A program made the translations under genes and the position numbers. From JBBDIP01 sp050260675 (GTDB taxonomy: Bacteria; Bacillota; Sulfobacillia; Fermentithermobacillales; Fermentithermobacillaceae): DNA of 64,000 nt. Positions within the stretch are counted from its first letter, which is position 1. Every line of letters starts with the position of its first letter. The stretch lies in contig JBLNCN010000005.1 of assembly GCA_050260675.1 (NCBI GenBank), positions 1,116,001 to 1,180,000 on the forward strand, written 5' to 3'. Under the pieces are notes generated by a model. The model saw only the letters and a list, made by a program, of their open reading frames with translations. It was not told the DNA's origin and did no database searches. Of the stretch, positions 25,994 to 34,220 are shown one piece after another.

Positions 25994-27559
25994 CTATACG
26001 GGCATATTCCCGTGCTTTCTGGGCATCTGTTCCGACTTCTTGGTCACGAGGAGCTCAAGAGCCGCGACAACCTTTGGCCTAAGATCCTGGGGATCGATCA
26101 CGTCATCGATATACCCCCTGCTGGCGGCCACATACGGGTTTGCGAATACATCTCTGAACTCCTTGATCTTCTCCTTGCGCTTGGCTTCGGGATCCGGAGC
26201 CGACGCGATCTCATCTCTGAACACGACGTTTGCTGCTCCGTCAGGCCCCATAACCGCGATCTCGGCGGTGGGGAACGCATAGACCATATCCGCGCCCAGA
26301 TGCCGCGAGCACATGGCTATATAGGCCCCGCCGTAGGACTTGCGGGTGATGACCGTGACCTTGGGTACGGTCGCCTCGGCGTAGGCGTAGAGGAGCTTGG
26401 CGCCGTGCCTTATGATCCCGCCGTACTCCTGATCCACGCCGGGCAGGTAGCCGGGCACGTCAACCAGGGTCACCAGCGGGATGTTGAAGGCATCGCAGAC
26501 CCGGACGAAACGAGACGCCTTATCCGACGCGTTTATGTCCAGGCAGCCAGCCTTCACGTTGGGCTGAGAAGCCACAACACCTACCGCCCTGCCGTTCATG
26601 CGGGCATATCCGGTGATGATGTTGGTGGCGTAGTCGCGCGCGACCTCAAAGAACTCGCCGTTGTCCACCATGGGGTAGATAACATTCCGCATATCGTAAC
26701 TGCGGTTTTGCTCAGACGGGACCACGTCCCGAAGAGACGGCTCGACTCTGGACGGATCATCGGCGCACTCGAACGCCGGCGGGTCTTCCTGGTTGTTGCT
26801 GGGCAGATAACTGAGCAGCGACTTAACCATGGCTATGCAGGTCTCTTCATCCGACGCCACGAAGTGGGCGTTTCCGCTGATCTGGCTATGTACGGCTGCT
26901 CCACCGAGCTGTTCCATAGAGACTTCCTCGCCCGTCACAGCCTTGATGACCTGGGGGCCGGTTATAAACATGTTGCCGATTCCCTGGACCATGAAGCAGA
27001 AGTCCGTCAGTGCGGGGGAGTAGACGGCTCCGCCCGCGCAAGGCCCGAGGATTACGGCGATCTGGGGGATCACTCCGGAGTACTGGACGTTCCTGAAGAA
27101 CACGTCTCCGTAGCCGCGCAGAGCGTCAACGCCCTCCTGGATCCGGGCTCCGCCGGAGTCGTTCAGGAACACAAACGGGATCCCGACCTTGGCCGCTAGT
27201 TCCATGGCCTTCACAATCTTGGCGGCGTGCATCTCACCGAGGGATCCGCCGATAACCGTGAAGTCCTGCGACGCCACACACACCGGGCGTCCATCCACGA
27301 GTCCGTAGCCGGTCACGACTCCCTCACCCGGGGCCTGCACCTTATCCATGCCAAATTCCTTGGCCCTGTGGGTGATGAAGGCATCGATCTCATTGAAGGT
27401 GCCGGGATCAAAAAAGGCGGCTATCCTCTCGCGAGCGGTCCACTTGCCTGCTTTGTGCTGCCGCTCGATCCTGGATGCACCGCCACCCTGCTCGACCGTC
27501 TCCCGGCGTTTCATAAGGTCCTTAAGCTTCTCCGCGAACTGCGCCGATGTTTCCGGCAA
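25994..27559 (-). CDS. mmdA: Acyl-CoA carboxyltransferase: methylmalonyl-CoA decarboxylase alpha / propionyl-CoA carboxylase beta
   Basis: A 521-residue carboxyltransferase with two crotonase-like halves. Landmarks are GKWTARERIAAFFDPGTF, FTVIGGSLGEMHAAKI, FLNDSGGARIQEGVDAL, GPCAGGAVYSPALTDF, TLVDVPGYLPG and KSYGGAYIAMCSRHLGAD. It transfers a carboxyl group between biotin and propionyl/methylmalonyl-CoA. I chose the TTG at 27559, seven bases after GGAGGT; a GTG at 27568 would overlap that site. With the carrier, the B12 subunit and MeaB it forms a propionate/succinate module. Without a membrane beta subunit or a biotin carboxylase here, the direction of the reaction is open. Confidence 0.92.
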   Translation of the reverse strand: MPETSAQFAEKLKDLMKRRETVEQGGGASRIERQHKAGKWTARERIAAFFDPGTFNEIDAFITHRAKEFGMDKVQAPGEGVVTGYGLVDGRPVCVASQDFTVIGGSLGEMHAAKIVKAMELAAKVGIPFVFLNDSGGARIQEGVDALRGYGDVFFRNVQYSGVIPQIAVILGPCAGGAVYSPALTDFCFMVQGIGNMFITGPQVIKAVTGEEVSMEQLGGAAVHSQISGNAHFVASDEETCIAMVKSLLSYLPSNNQEDPPAFECADDPSRVEPSLRDVVPSEQNRSYDMRNVIYPMVDNGEFFEVARDYATNIITGYARMNGRAVGVVASQPNVKAGCLDINASDKASRFVRVCDAFNIPLVTLVDVPGYLPGVDQEYGGIIRHGAKLLYAYAEATVPKVTVITRKSYGGAYIAMCSRHLGADMVYAFPTAEIAVMGPDGAANVVFRDEIASAPDPEAKRKEKIKEFRDVFANPYVAASRGYIDDVIDPQDLRPKVVAALELLVTKKSEQMPRKHGNMPV

Positions 27560-27717
27560 CCGATTCACCTCCGCGAAAAATCATACCATATGTAGAGAGG
27601 AGAGGCATTGGCCCTGCCATGTGTCTTGCGCACTTACTTGGCCCACCGTAGCATACCATGAAGCCGCTTACAGTGGAACAAGGAGATGCTTGAGATGAGG
27701 AAAGATAGGTCTTGGAA

Positions 27718-27748
27718 AGCAAAAATGGATCCTACCAAGGATCCATTT
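27718..27748 (-). terminator. Intrinsic terminator downstream of rex
   Basis: On the minus strand AAATGGATCC pairs perfectly with GGATCCATTT around a 6-base loop and runs into a TTTTT stretch. It begins eight bases after the rex stop and separates rex from the carboxyltransferase operon. The remaining 27560-27717 shows no gene. Confidence 0.85.
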
Positions 27749-27756
27749 GAGCGACT

Positions 27757-28383
27757 CTAGACGTAGAAAGCCAGTTCCTGCAACTCCAGGGTAACGTCGG
27801 TCTGCTGCACCCTCACCCCCGGGGGCACCTTGACCTTTACGGGAGCGAAGTTAAGAAAACCCCGGATCCCATGGGCTATCCCCGCATCAACCACTTCCTG
27901 TGCCGCTTGTGCCGGGACAGCTATGATCCCCACCCTCACCTGGTCGTCTTCAGTGGCGGCCTGGAGTTCCGAAAGAGGACGGATCGACAGTCCCTCAAGT
28001 TTCGACCCGATCTTGCGCTTGTCCACGTCGAACAGCTCTCGGATCACAAACCGGTAGTTGGGATTCGCCTTTCGACGGGCGGTGAGATACCGGACTACCG
28101 CCGTACCCAACTCACCTACTCCGAAGAGGACAACCGATATATCTCGGTCCGCTCCCAGTATGTTGGTGATCTCCTGGATGAGCGCCTTTACGGGATAGCC
28201 TACTCCCTGTTTACCGAACTCGCCGAACAGCGCCAAGTCCTTTCTCACCTGGGCGCCGTTCACAGCGGCAAGATCGCCCAACTGCGCCGACGAGATATAG
28301 CCTTCGATGGATGAATCCTGCAGAACTCGGAGGTAAGTCACCAATCTCTTGACCACGACATCAGGGATCCTGTTGCGGATCAT
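27757..28383 (-). CDS. rex: Redox-sensing transcriptional repressor Rex
   Basis: A 208-residue Rex protein, which senses the NADH/NAD+ ratio and represses fermentation and respiration genes. The winged-helix domain spans about 1-80 (VVKRLVTYLRVLQ, SSAQLGDLAAVNGAQVRKDLA, FGKQGVGYPV), the NAD-binding Rossmann fold begins with VVLFGVGELGTAVV, and IRELFDVDKRKIGSKLEG and GIIAVPAQAAQEVVD follow. The FGVGELG loop has Glu where many Rex proteins have Asn. It has its own promoter and terminator. In this organism it would respond to the reducing equivalents made by hydroxybutyryl-CoA and propionate metabolism; targets cannot be listed from this window. Confidence 0.95.
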   Translation of the reverse strand: MIRNRIPDVVVKRLVTYLRVLQDSSIEGYISSAQLGDLAAVNGAQVRKDLALFGEFGKQGVGYPVKALIQEITNILGADRDISVVLFGVGELGTAVVRYLTARRKANPNYRFVIRELFDVDKRKIGSKLEGLSIRPLSELQAATEDDQVRVGIIAVPAQAAQEVVDAGIAHGIRGFLNFAPVKVKVPPGVRVQQTDVTLELQELAFYV

Positions 28384-28404
28384 GCTCTAATCCCCCTGGT
28401 GTAG

Positions 28405-28433
28405 ATTTTACATTCTGTTTGTGTTTGTGACAA
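28405..28433 (-). promoter_or_regulatory. Candidate sigma-A promoter of rex
   Basis: TTGTCA (28428-28433, 5 of 6) and TAAAAT (28405-28410, 5 of 6) on the minus strand are separated by 17 bases and end 21 bases upstream of the rex ATG. The best promoter match of this stretch. Confidence 0.65.
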
Positions 28434-28436
28434 TAA

Positions 28437-28970
28437 TTACCTTCTGCGCGGCAACGGCCCATGATACGCTCGGATGACCTTTGCCGTGATCAGGCCCACG
28501 AAGACGCCGGTCGGGATCGCGAAGAACAGAAGGTAGGGCAGGTAGAACATCACCCCGGACTGCTGTAGCAGCAAGGCAGCGGTAAGGAGCTGCGCCACGT
28601 TGTGGGTGAACGACCCCGCTACACTGACTCCAACTACTGAGACCCGACCGTTTGACACCCGGTACACCGCAGACATAACCAGCGTGGACGCCAGGGCTCC
28701 CGCGGTCGATAGATAATGGCCGAAATTCAAGAACGTGCCCGACAGCAGACCGCCCAGCAGAGTGCGCAGGATACTGATGGCCAACGCGTGAGGAAGCCCC
28801 AGGGTGACCACGGCATACAGCGCCACGATGTTGGCGAGACCGAGTTTGGCCCCCGGCACTACGTACGGCAGCGGCAACAGCGCCTCCACGGCATGCAGCA
28901 CGCTCGCAAACGCGACCAGGATGGCGGTCGTAGTTAGGCTTCGGGTCCCGGTCAACGTTTTTCCCACCAT
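28437..28970 (-). CDS. Gx transporter family / heptaprenyl diphosphate synthase component I-like membrane protein
   Basis: A 177-residue membrane protein with about five helices, of the family Pfam calls heptaprenyl diphosphate synthase component I. Landmarks are LHAVEALLPLPYVVPGAKLG followed by LANIVALYAV, ILRTLLGGLLSGT and GSFTHNVAQLLTAALLL. Such proteins are now mostly regarded as substrate-binding (S) components of ECF-like transporters. Its ATG lies inside the end of the preceding nucleotidyltransferase gene (19-base overlap), so expression is probably coupled. The substrate is unknown. Confidence 0.82.
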   Translation of the reverse strand: MVGKTLTGTRSLTTTAILVAFASVLHAVEALLPLPYVVPGAKLGLANIVALYAVVTLGLPHALAISILRTLLGGLLSGTFLNFGHYLSTAGALASTLVMSAVYRVSNGRVSVVGVSVAGSFTHNVAQLLTAALLLQQSGVMFYLPYLLFFAIPTGVFVGLITAKVIRAYHGPLPRRR

Positions 28971-30208
28971 TCTCGAAGGGCGCTCATAAGGAACGCCTTC
29001 GTATTTGCCGCCGGGTCGCGGAGGACCAAGTCCTGAAGGTAGGCTAGAGCCTCACCCACCTGCCGCCCGCCAGCGCCGGTCGCCTGCTTCACGTCATCGC
29101 CGGACAGGGCAAGCGGCTCCGATCCGGAGTCCCCTGCAAGCTGAATACCCAGAGCCAGTTCAGCTGTCCTCGCCGGAACGCCCTCCCGTCCTCGCGAACG
29201 CCAGACTGCCTGTTCAAAGTCCACCAGTCTCTGGACGTTCTCCAGCCCGCCGTCCAGAATAAGCTTTCTGGCTTCATACGCGAGGCGGGACAGGTCACCA
29301 GAATCCTCGCTTCCGGCGCTCTCACGCGCGAGAGCGCGAGTGAGGACCCATCTCACGTCCTTCCTAAGCGATGACTCCGCGCCAAACCGCTCGAAGGCGG
29401 CGTTGGCTGCTTCCGCTCCCCTGCTCCGAAAGAGCAGGGCACACCTGGTGACGAGGTCCGGCGGCGAAGCGGCAAGAGCTCTCGCCGTCCCTTCCTCCGA
29501 AGCGCCTGACGAGAAGACCTCGGGAAGCACGACGGGCCCAAGTCCATATGCAGCCAGATCAAGTATCCCCTGATACACCCCCGGCGCAAGGAGGATCCGC
29601 CGCAATTCGGCGAATGTCCGCGTCCCCGATACCCGGGAGAGCAGGTGAGCCGTTTGTGGAAGGACTCCGGCCAGCGAAGGGTGCATGTTCATGCCCAGCA
29701 TCGTCTTGAACCGGATAGCGCGCAACATCCTTAGGGGGTCTTCCTCAAGCCTGTCGCGGGGGTCGCCGACGGAGCGCAGGATCCGGGCGGAGAGGTCGCC
29801 AGCACCCCCAAAGGGGTCGATAACTTTGAGTCCCGGAAACTCGGCAGCCATGGCGTTTACCGTGAAGTCCCTGCGCCGGAGGTCCTCTTCAACCGGGACA
29901 CCGAACAGGACCGAAGATGGGTGCCGGCCGTCTTCATAGCCGGATTCGGCCCTCAGAGACACTACGTCTATGCCCGAAACTTGGACTCTTCCGAACTCGA
30001 TCCCCACCGTCACCGCATTGGGGAACGCGGACAACACTTGCTCCGGAGTGAGGTCGGTGGCAATGTCCCAGTCCTTCGGCTCCAGGCCCAAGAGCAGGTC
30101 CCTCACAGGGCCTCCGACCAAATAGGCTCGCCCCGGGGCGCTCATTAGTGCCGAGGCCACGGCCTGCACTTCCTGGGGAACCCTTCCTGGGCCAATCTTT
30201 ACTGGCAT
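28952..30208 (-). CDS. CCA tRNA nucleotidyltransferase/poly(A) polymerase family protein
   Basis: A 418-residue class II nucleotidyltransferase. The head domain has YLVGGPVRDLLLGLEPKDWD followed by IATD, with the DxD metal pair, RRDFTVNAMA and DPFGGAGDLSARILRSVGDP. The neck shows EDPLRMLRAIRF, and the body runs to the C-terminus. Enzymes of this family add CCA (or only A, or CC) to tRNA 3' ends. The C-terminal half diverges from well-known CCA enzymes and no HD domain is evident, so a CC- or A-adding specialist cannot be excluded. A TATAAT box ends six bases before the ATG, suggesting a leaderless message. Confidence 0.87.
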   Translation of the reverse strand: MPVKIGPGRVPQEVQAVASALMSAPGRAYLVGGPVRDLLLGLEPKDWDIATDLTPEQVLSAFPNAVTVGIEFGRVQVSGIDVVSLRAESGYEDGRHPSSVLFGVPVEEDLRRRDFTVNAMAAEFPGLKVIDPFGGAGDLSARILRSVGDPRDRLEEDPLRMLRAIRFKTMLGMNMHPSLAGVLPQTAHLLSRVSGTRTFAELRRILLAPGVYQGILDLAAYGLGPVVLPEVFSSGASEEGTARALAASPPDLVTRCALLFRSRGAEAANAAFERFGAESSLRKDVRWVLTRALARESAGSEDSGDLSRLAYEARKLILDGGLENVQRLVDFEQAVWRSRGREGVPARTAELALGIQLAGDSGSEPLALSGDDVKQATGAGGRQVGEALAYLQDLVLRDPAANTKAFLMSALREWWEKR

Positions 30209-30214
30209 GCAAAG

Positions 30215-30220
30215 ATTATA
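30215..30220 (-). promoter_or_regulatory. -10 box positioned for a leaderless transcript
   Basis: A full-consensus TATAAT on the minus strand ends six bases before the A of the nucleotidyltransferase ATG, which places +1 on or next to the start codon. No ribosome-binding site is visible. The -35 region is poor (TGTTCT at 16 bases). Confidence 0.45.
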
Positions 30221-30250
30221 ACACGACCGATCTGGGAGAACATGGTGGGT

Positions 30251-32863
30251 TTAGCGGGCTGACTTGGTTTGCTTCGCCTCCCTAAGGAGGTCGTCGGCAA
30301 CAGACAGCACGTGCCTAGCCTGGGTCCCGTCCAAGGGATATGCGGCAACTCCGAATGACGCCCCCGGCATGGGAACCGCGCTGCCTCCGGGGCCCTCGAT
30401 GGTGTCACTTGCCCAGGACTTGATGACGTCCTCCGCCATTCGGGCAGCCGACTCCTTGGACGCTCCCGGCAGCAATACCACGAATTCGTCGCCCCCGTAC
30501 CTGGCGACTACGTCGCCCGGGCGGAACCCCAACCGGAGGTAATCGGCTATCCTCGACAGCACTGCGTCGCCAACCAGGTGACCGTACCGGTCGTTCACGT
30601 CCTTCAGTTGGTCCACGTCAAAGATGACTACTGACAAGAGGCTGTCCGGCTCGCCGCTGTGGGCCCTCTTTATGCAGGCTTCAAGGCTTGTGAAGAACAC
30701 CCTCCGATTGTAGAGCCCGGTCAGGGCATCGGTGTCAGCGCACTTCTTCACTTGTTCGTGCAGTTGCGCAACCTCAACGGCCGATGCGATGTGACCTGCC
30801 AGAGCTGTCAGCATACGGATGTCGTTTGGCATGAAAGCCCCCTTCTCCGGGCGCTGGATCACCAGGACTCCCAGCCTGCGACCGCGTACCTCAAGGGGGA
30901 TGTAGAGCTCGGAGCCCACTCCTTCGGCCCCGCGGAAGTAGCGCTCGTCCATGGAGGTGTCCGGCACGCTCTGGGGGATCCCGTTTGCCATGACCCACCA
31001 CGATATGCCCTGTCCGGAAGGGACCTTGAGCCCCAGTGTAGACTGGGCCATCCCGATGGCGGCGCAGACTTCAAGGTACTCGCCGGTTTCGTCGGGCAAC
31101 AGGATCTCACAGTCGGAATAGCCCATCTCCTCCGAGACGATCCGGCACACGTGATTCAGCAGCTCAGGAAGGTCAAGAAGTTTCCTCATCTCCTGGGCGA
31201 TCCTGAAAAGGACCTCCAATTCTTTCGAGGATATGGCACGATCCAGGTCTCCGGACTGCTCGACCAGCGTCCTGGGCTCATGGTAGCCAAGAGCCTTGCG
31301 TGTCTCGGCGGCGTTGTCCCCGATGAGCGAGGCCAGCCACTCTTCGTCATCCTCTCTCGCCTTTCGAAGCGCCGCAGACAGGGCTTTAACGACCTCGGGA
31401 TGGAACTGGGCGCCCGCGCAGCGCTCCAACTCTTCGATGGCTTTGTCGATGCTCATGCCCGGCCGGTACGGCCTGTCCGAGATCATGGTATCCAGAGCAT
31501 CAGCCACCGAAAGGATCGCAGCACCTATCGGGATCTCAGCGCCGTTCAGCCTGTCAGGATACCCCGATCCGTTGTGCCATTCGTGGTGGTGCAATACCAG
31601 GGGAGCAAGATCGGCCAGCATGCCTGCCCGCTCCAGGATGCTTGCCCCGAGGAGCGAGTGGTTGGTCATGACCGACCGCTCCGCGGGTCCCAGTGGTCCG
31701 GCCTTCTGCAGGATCGCGTCTGGGATGCCGACCTTTCCGATATCGTGGACGAGTCCGGCCAGCTCGATTACCTCTATATCGTCCGGTGTCAGGCCCATCT
31801 GCTCCGCCACTTTCTTGGCGACCATGGAGACGTGCTCGGAGTGATGCATGGTGTAGCTGTCCCTGATGTCCACTGTTGCGGCAAGTGCCCGCACAGCCGC
31901 GGAGTACATCTCCTTGGTGCTCTCAAGCAGGGTGGCGTTCTTTACGGCTGTGGCAAGGTGACCGGCGACAGGCTCCAGAAACGCCATATCCGCGTGGGAG
32001 TACATCCTCGGCTGGCGGCTGGCAAGGACCCAGATGCCTACGACCTGCCCCGGCACGTAGAGCGGCAGGGCAGCAAGGCTACCGAAGCCCTCCTTGCGCG
32101 CCTCGGCGAGGAAAGACCTGGGCAAGAGCGGCCGCGATGCTTCCGAACTGTCGGCACCCAACGCTTTTTCGATGTCCGAAACGATGTCGACAAGGACCTC
32201 TCCGCCCGGGTGCGGCGCCGGCAGCGGCGCGCTGGCGCCGGTCCCGCCCATGAAGGGCTCCGGAATGGAGCCAAGCACCACCGTGCGACCGCTCTCCTTG
32301 ACGATCAGTATGGCCATGCCATCGAGCGGGACCCGCTCCCGGACGACGTCAAAAAGAGACGGCAGCATTTCCTTGACCTGCAGGTCTGAGTTGATTTGCC
32401 TCGCTGCAAGAGATACCGCGCTCAGGACTTTCTCGGCGTGACGCAGGCTTGTCGCATCGTATATGCCGTAAAGGATCCCGATGCGTCCGCCATCTGGCTC
32501 GTCAACTGGGGAAGCGTATATCACCAAGTTGCGGTCACTTTCTCCCGCAAGCACAACCTCACATGAACGGCTTTCCCAAGGCGCCGCAAACGAAAGGCCG
32601 AATGTTGAGTTCACTATCTCAAGCAACTCGGTCAGCGGCCGGGGATCCCGCAGGCGAGGGATGAGGTGGGCCTTCAGTGACTTCATGAGACCCTGCCCGG
32701 CCAAACGTTCCCCTCTTCCCAAGAGGTCGTCGGCCTGGCGGTTGGAAGCGACTATGACGCCGGCGGTATCAACGATTACGATGGCGCTCTGAACTGCGTC
32801 CAGAACTGAGCGAACGTACTTTGAGTCGAGATGCGAAGCCATAAGACCGTCTGCCGCTTCCAT
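30251..32863 (-). CDS. Cyclic-di-GMP turnover protein: PAS-GAF-HD-GYP-GAF-GGDEF
   Basis: An 870-residue cytosolic signalling protein. A PAS-like domain (about 12-130), a GAF domain (150-310), an HD-GYP phosphodiesterase (325-500), a second GAF (560-690) and a GGDEF cyclase (705-865) are recognisable. HD-GYP motifs are HSEHVSMVAKK, LAGLVHDIGKVGIPD and HHEWHNGSGYP. The cyclase has an intact RYGGDEF with an inhibitory RxxD site (RPGD) five residues before it. Both catalytic sites look complete, so the protein may switch between making and degrading c-di-GMP. I chose the ATG at 32863 with GGGGGGA eight bases upstream; another lies ten codons earlier. It ends 43 bases upstream of the nucleotidyltransferase gene. 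Confidence 0.93.
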   Translation of the reverse strand: MEAADGLMASHLDSKYVRSVLDAVQSAIVIVDTAGVIVASNRQADDLLGRGERLAGQGLMKSLKAHLIPRLRDPRPLTELLEIVNSTFGLSFAAPWESRSCEVVLAGESDRNLVIYASPVDEPDGGRIGILYGIYDATSLRHAEKVLSAVSLAARQINSDLQVKEMLPSLFDVVRERVPLDGMAILIVKESGRTVVLGSIPEPFMGGTGASAPLPAPHPGGEVLVDIVSDIEKALGADSSEASRPLLPRSFLAEARKEGFGSLAALPLYVPGQVVGIWVLASRQPRMYSHADMAFLEPVAGHLATAVKNATLLESTKEMYSAAVRALAATVDIRDSYTMHHSEHVSMVAKKVAEQMGLTPDDIEVIELAGLVHDIGKVGIPDAILQKAGPLGPAERSVMTNHSLLGASILERAGMLADLAPLVLHHHEWHNGSGYPDRLNGAEIPIGAAILSVADALDTMISDRPYRPGMSIDKAIEELERCAGAQFHPEVVKALSAALRKAREDDEEWLASLIGDNAAETRKALGYHEPRTLVEQSGDLDRAISSKELEVLFRIAQEMRKLLDLPELLNHVCRIVSEEMGYSDCEILLPDETGEYLEVCAAIGMAQSTLGLKVPSGQGISWWVMANGIPQSVPDTSMDERYFRGAEGVGSELYIPLEVRGRRLGVLVIQRPEKGAFMPNDIRMLTALAGHIASAVEVAQLHEQVKKCADTDALTGLYNRRVFFTSLEACIKRAHSGEPDSLLSVVIFDVDQLKDVNDRYGHLVGDAVLSRIADYLRLGFRPGDVVARYGGDEFVVLLPGASKESAARMAEDVIKSWASDTIEGPGGSAVPMPGASFGVAAYPLDGTQARHVLSVADDLLREAKQTKSAR

Positions 32864-32950
32864 TGGTACAGTCCCCCCGACTTGCGCAGACATGTTCTAC
32901 CAATACAAATGTCGGATGGAGGCCGCAATCGTTTACCGGGAAAACGGCTA

Positions 32951-33706
32951 TCAGCTCTCTGGTCTGGCTTCGGCCGTGACGGCTCCGCGCCGGAATGCAA
33001 ACCAGAGGGATACGCCGATCGCTACGCCGGCGAGGGACGCCCACTGACCGTAGCTAAGGCCGGCGAGGTAGCCTTCGTTATCCCGGAGGAACTCAAGGAT
33101 AAAGCGGCTTGCCGAATACGAGGTCACATAGATGGCAAAAAGCCCGCCCTCGAAATCGACCCGGCTCGAAAGCCAGATCAAGGCGGCGAACAGGGCTAGA
33201 TCCGCAGCGCTCTCGTAGAGCTGGTACGGGTGCCGGAGTCCGGGCGCAAACCGGGTCAGGACTCCCCAACTCCCAGAGGTCTCGATTCCGTAGCAGCAGC
33301 CAGAGAAAAAGCAGCCGATCCGCCCGATAGACTGCCCTAAGGCCAGGCCTGGAGCTACCACGTCTGTTAGAAGGCCAAATGGGATCTTACGGGACCGGGC
33401 GTACAAATAGGCCGTTAGAGCGCCGCCTATGAGCACTCCGTGAATCGACAACCCGCCCTCGCGAGTATCCAGTATGGACACAAGGTCGCGGTAATACCAG
33501 GTATTAAGGAGGATGTGGAACAACCTGCCTCCCACGATTCCTCCCACTAGGAGGAGGATGAACATCCAGAACAGGGAGTCAGGGTTCATGCCCCGTTTTT
33601 CGGCGCGCCGGGAAGAGAGCCACACTCCGGCTGCGAAACCCAGCCCGAGCATGAGCCCATAGGTGTACAGGGTTATGGAACCGACCTTGAACAGCACCGG
33701 GTACAC
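32951..33706 (-). CDS. lgt: Prolipoprotein diacylglyceryl transferase Lgt
   Basis: A 251-residue membrane enzyme that attaches diacylglycerol to the lipobox Cys of prolipoproteins, the first step of lipoprotein maturation. Family blocks are LYTYGLMLGLGFAAGVWL, REGGLSIHGVLIGG (with the conserved His), QSIGRIGCFFSGCCYG (the Lgt signature with its essential Arg) and YASRFILEFLR-like FSASRFILEFLRDNEG near the end. About seven helices are expected. It is divergent from the GerD-like gene. The solute-binding lipoprotein at 15375 would be one of its substrates. Confidence 0.96.
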   Translation of the reverse strand: MYPVLFKVGSITLYTYGLMLGLGFAAGVWLSSRRAEKRGMNPDSLFWMFILLLVGGIVGGRLFHILLNTWYYRDLVSILDTREGGLSIHGVLIGGALTAYLYARSRKIPFGLLTDVVAPGLALGQSIGRIGCFFSGCCYGIETSGSWGVLTRFAPGLRHPYQLYESAADLALFAALIWLSSRVDFEGGLFAIYVTSYSASRFILEFLRDNEGYLAGLSYGQWASLAGVAIGVSLWFAFRRGAVTAEARPES

Positions 33707-33738
33707 AGGACATCACCTTGCTCAATAATAACATGCCA

Positions 33739-33768
33739 GTATAAGGGCATACCAGTGAATGCATGCTA
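33739..33768 (+). promoter_or_regulatory. Candidate sigma-G (forespore) promoter of the GerD-like gene
   Basis: GTATA (33739-33743) and CATGCTA (33762-33768) are separated by 18 bases and match the sigma-G consensus as I recall it (gHATR and CATWHTA) at all but one position. An overlapping sigma-A-like pair (TTGCTC 33718-33723, TATAAG 33740-33745) is also present. AAGGAGG lies 11 bases after the proposed -10. Confidence 0.4.
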
Positions 33769-33794
33769 ATGGCATACAAGGAGGTATTTGCCAC

Positions 33795-34214
33795 TTGCCG
33801 CTGGGCCGCACAATTGGAGTCCTGTTCCTCGGGATAGTCTTGGGCATCGGTCTCACAGTGGGAGCTTACTACGGCGTGAGGGAATACGCGCCCGAACTGG
33901 CTTCCCGTTACCTTGAGAGCATCATGGGACAAGGGGCGCCCGGCGGGAGCGCCACCGGTAGCATCATCTCCGGCATCGACGCGGGGGCTGTGAAGGGCAT
34001 CGTTCAGGACATCCTCACATCCGAGCAAGGCAAGGCTATCGTATGGGACCTGTTTCAGGGCCAGTCAAAGGAGACATTCGAGGCGTTCTTCAAGGAGGCA
34101 ATGAAATCTCCCGAGTTCAGGCAGGCGCTGTCCGACGCCCTTGGGCAGTTCCTTGAGACGGCCGAAGGCAAAGAGCTGATCAGGCGGATCGCACGCGAGA
34201 CCCTGACACCGTAG
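33795..34214 (+). CDS. Membrane-anchored protein resembling germination protein GerD
   Basis: A 139-residue protein with an N-terminal membrane helix (TIGVLFLGIVLGIGLTVGAY), a Gly/Ser linker (about 48-62), and a helical C-terminal part with the periodic pattern ILTSEQGKAIVWDLFQG, FFKEAMKSPEFRQALSDALG and FLETAEGKELIRRI. Repeats of the type (S/T)EEGK followed by DPEF are what I recall of Bacillus GerD, a lipoprotein scaffold for germinant receptors. Unlike GerD it has no lipobox cysteine. The TTG start is chosen for its AGGAGG site. The candidate sigma-G promoter supports a spore role, but the family call is tentative. Confidence 0.5.
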   Translation: MPLGRTIGVLFLGIVLGIGLTVGAYYGVREYAPELASRYLESIMGQGAPGGSATGSIISGIDAGAVKGIVQDILTSEQGKAIVWDLFQGQSKETFEAFFKEAMKSPEFRQALSDALGQFLETAEGKELIRRIARETLTP

Positions 34215-34220
34215 GGAGGA

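Noticed and set aside
26012..27199. 395-codon open frame opposite the carboxyltransferase gene
   Set aside because: Antisense shadow of a conserved enzyme, with His/Arg-rich content and no motif.
28413..28433. TTGT...ACAA arms near the rex promoter as a Rex operator
   Set aside because: The arms are too close together and the inner bases do not match the Rex consensus; kept only as a promoter.
30659..32389. 576-codon open frame on the plus strand opposite the c-di-GMP gene
   Set aside because: Same reason: complementary frame of a well-supported gene, His/Gly/Arg-rich composition, no recognisable domain.
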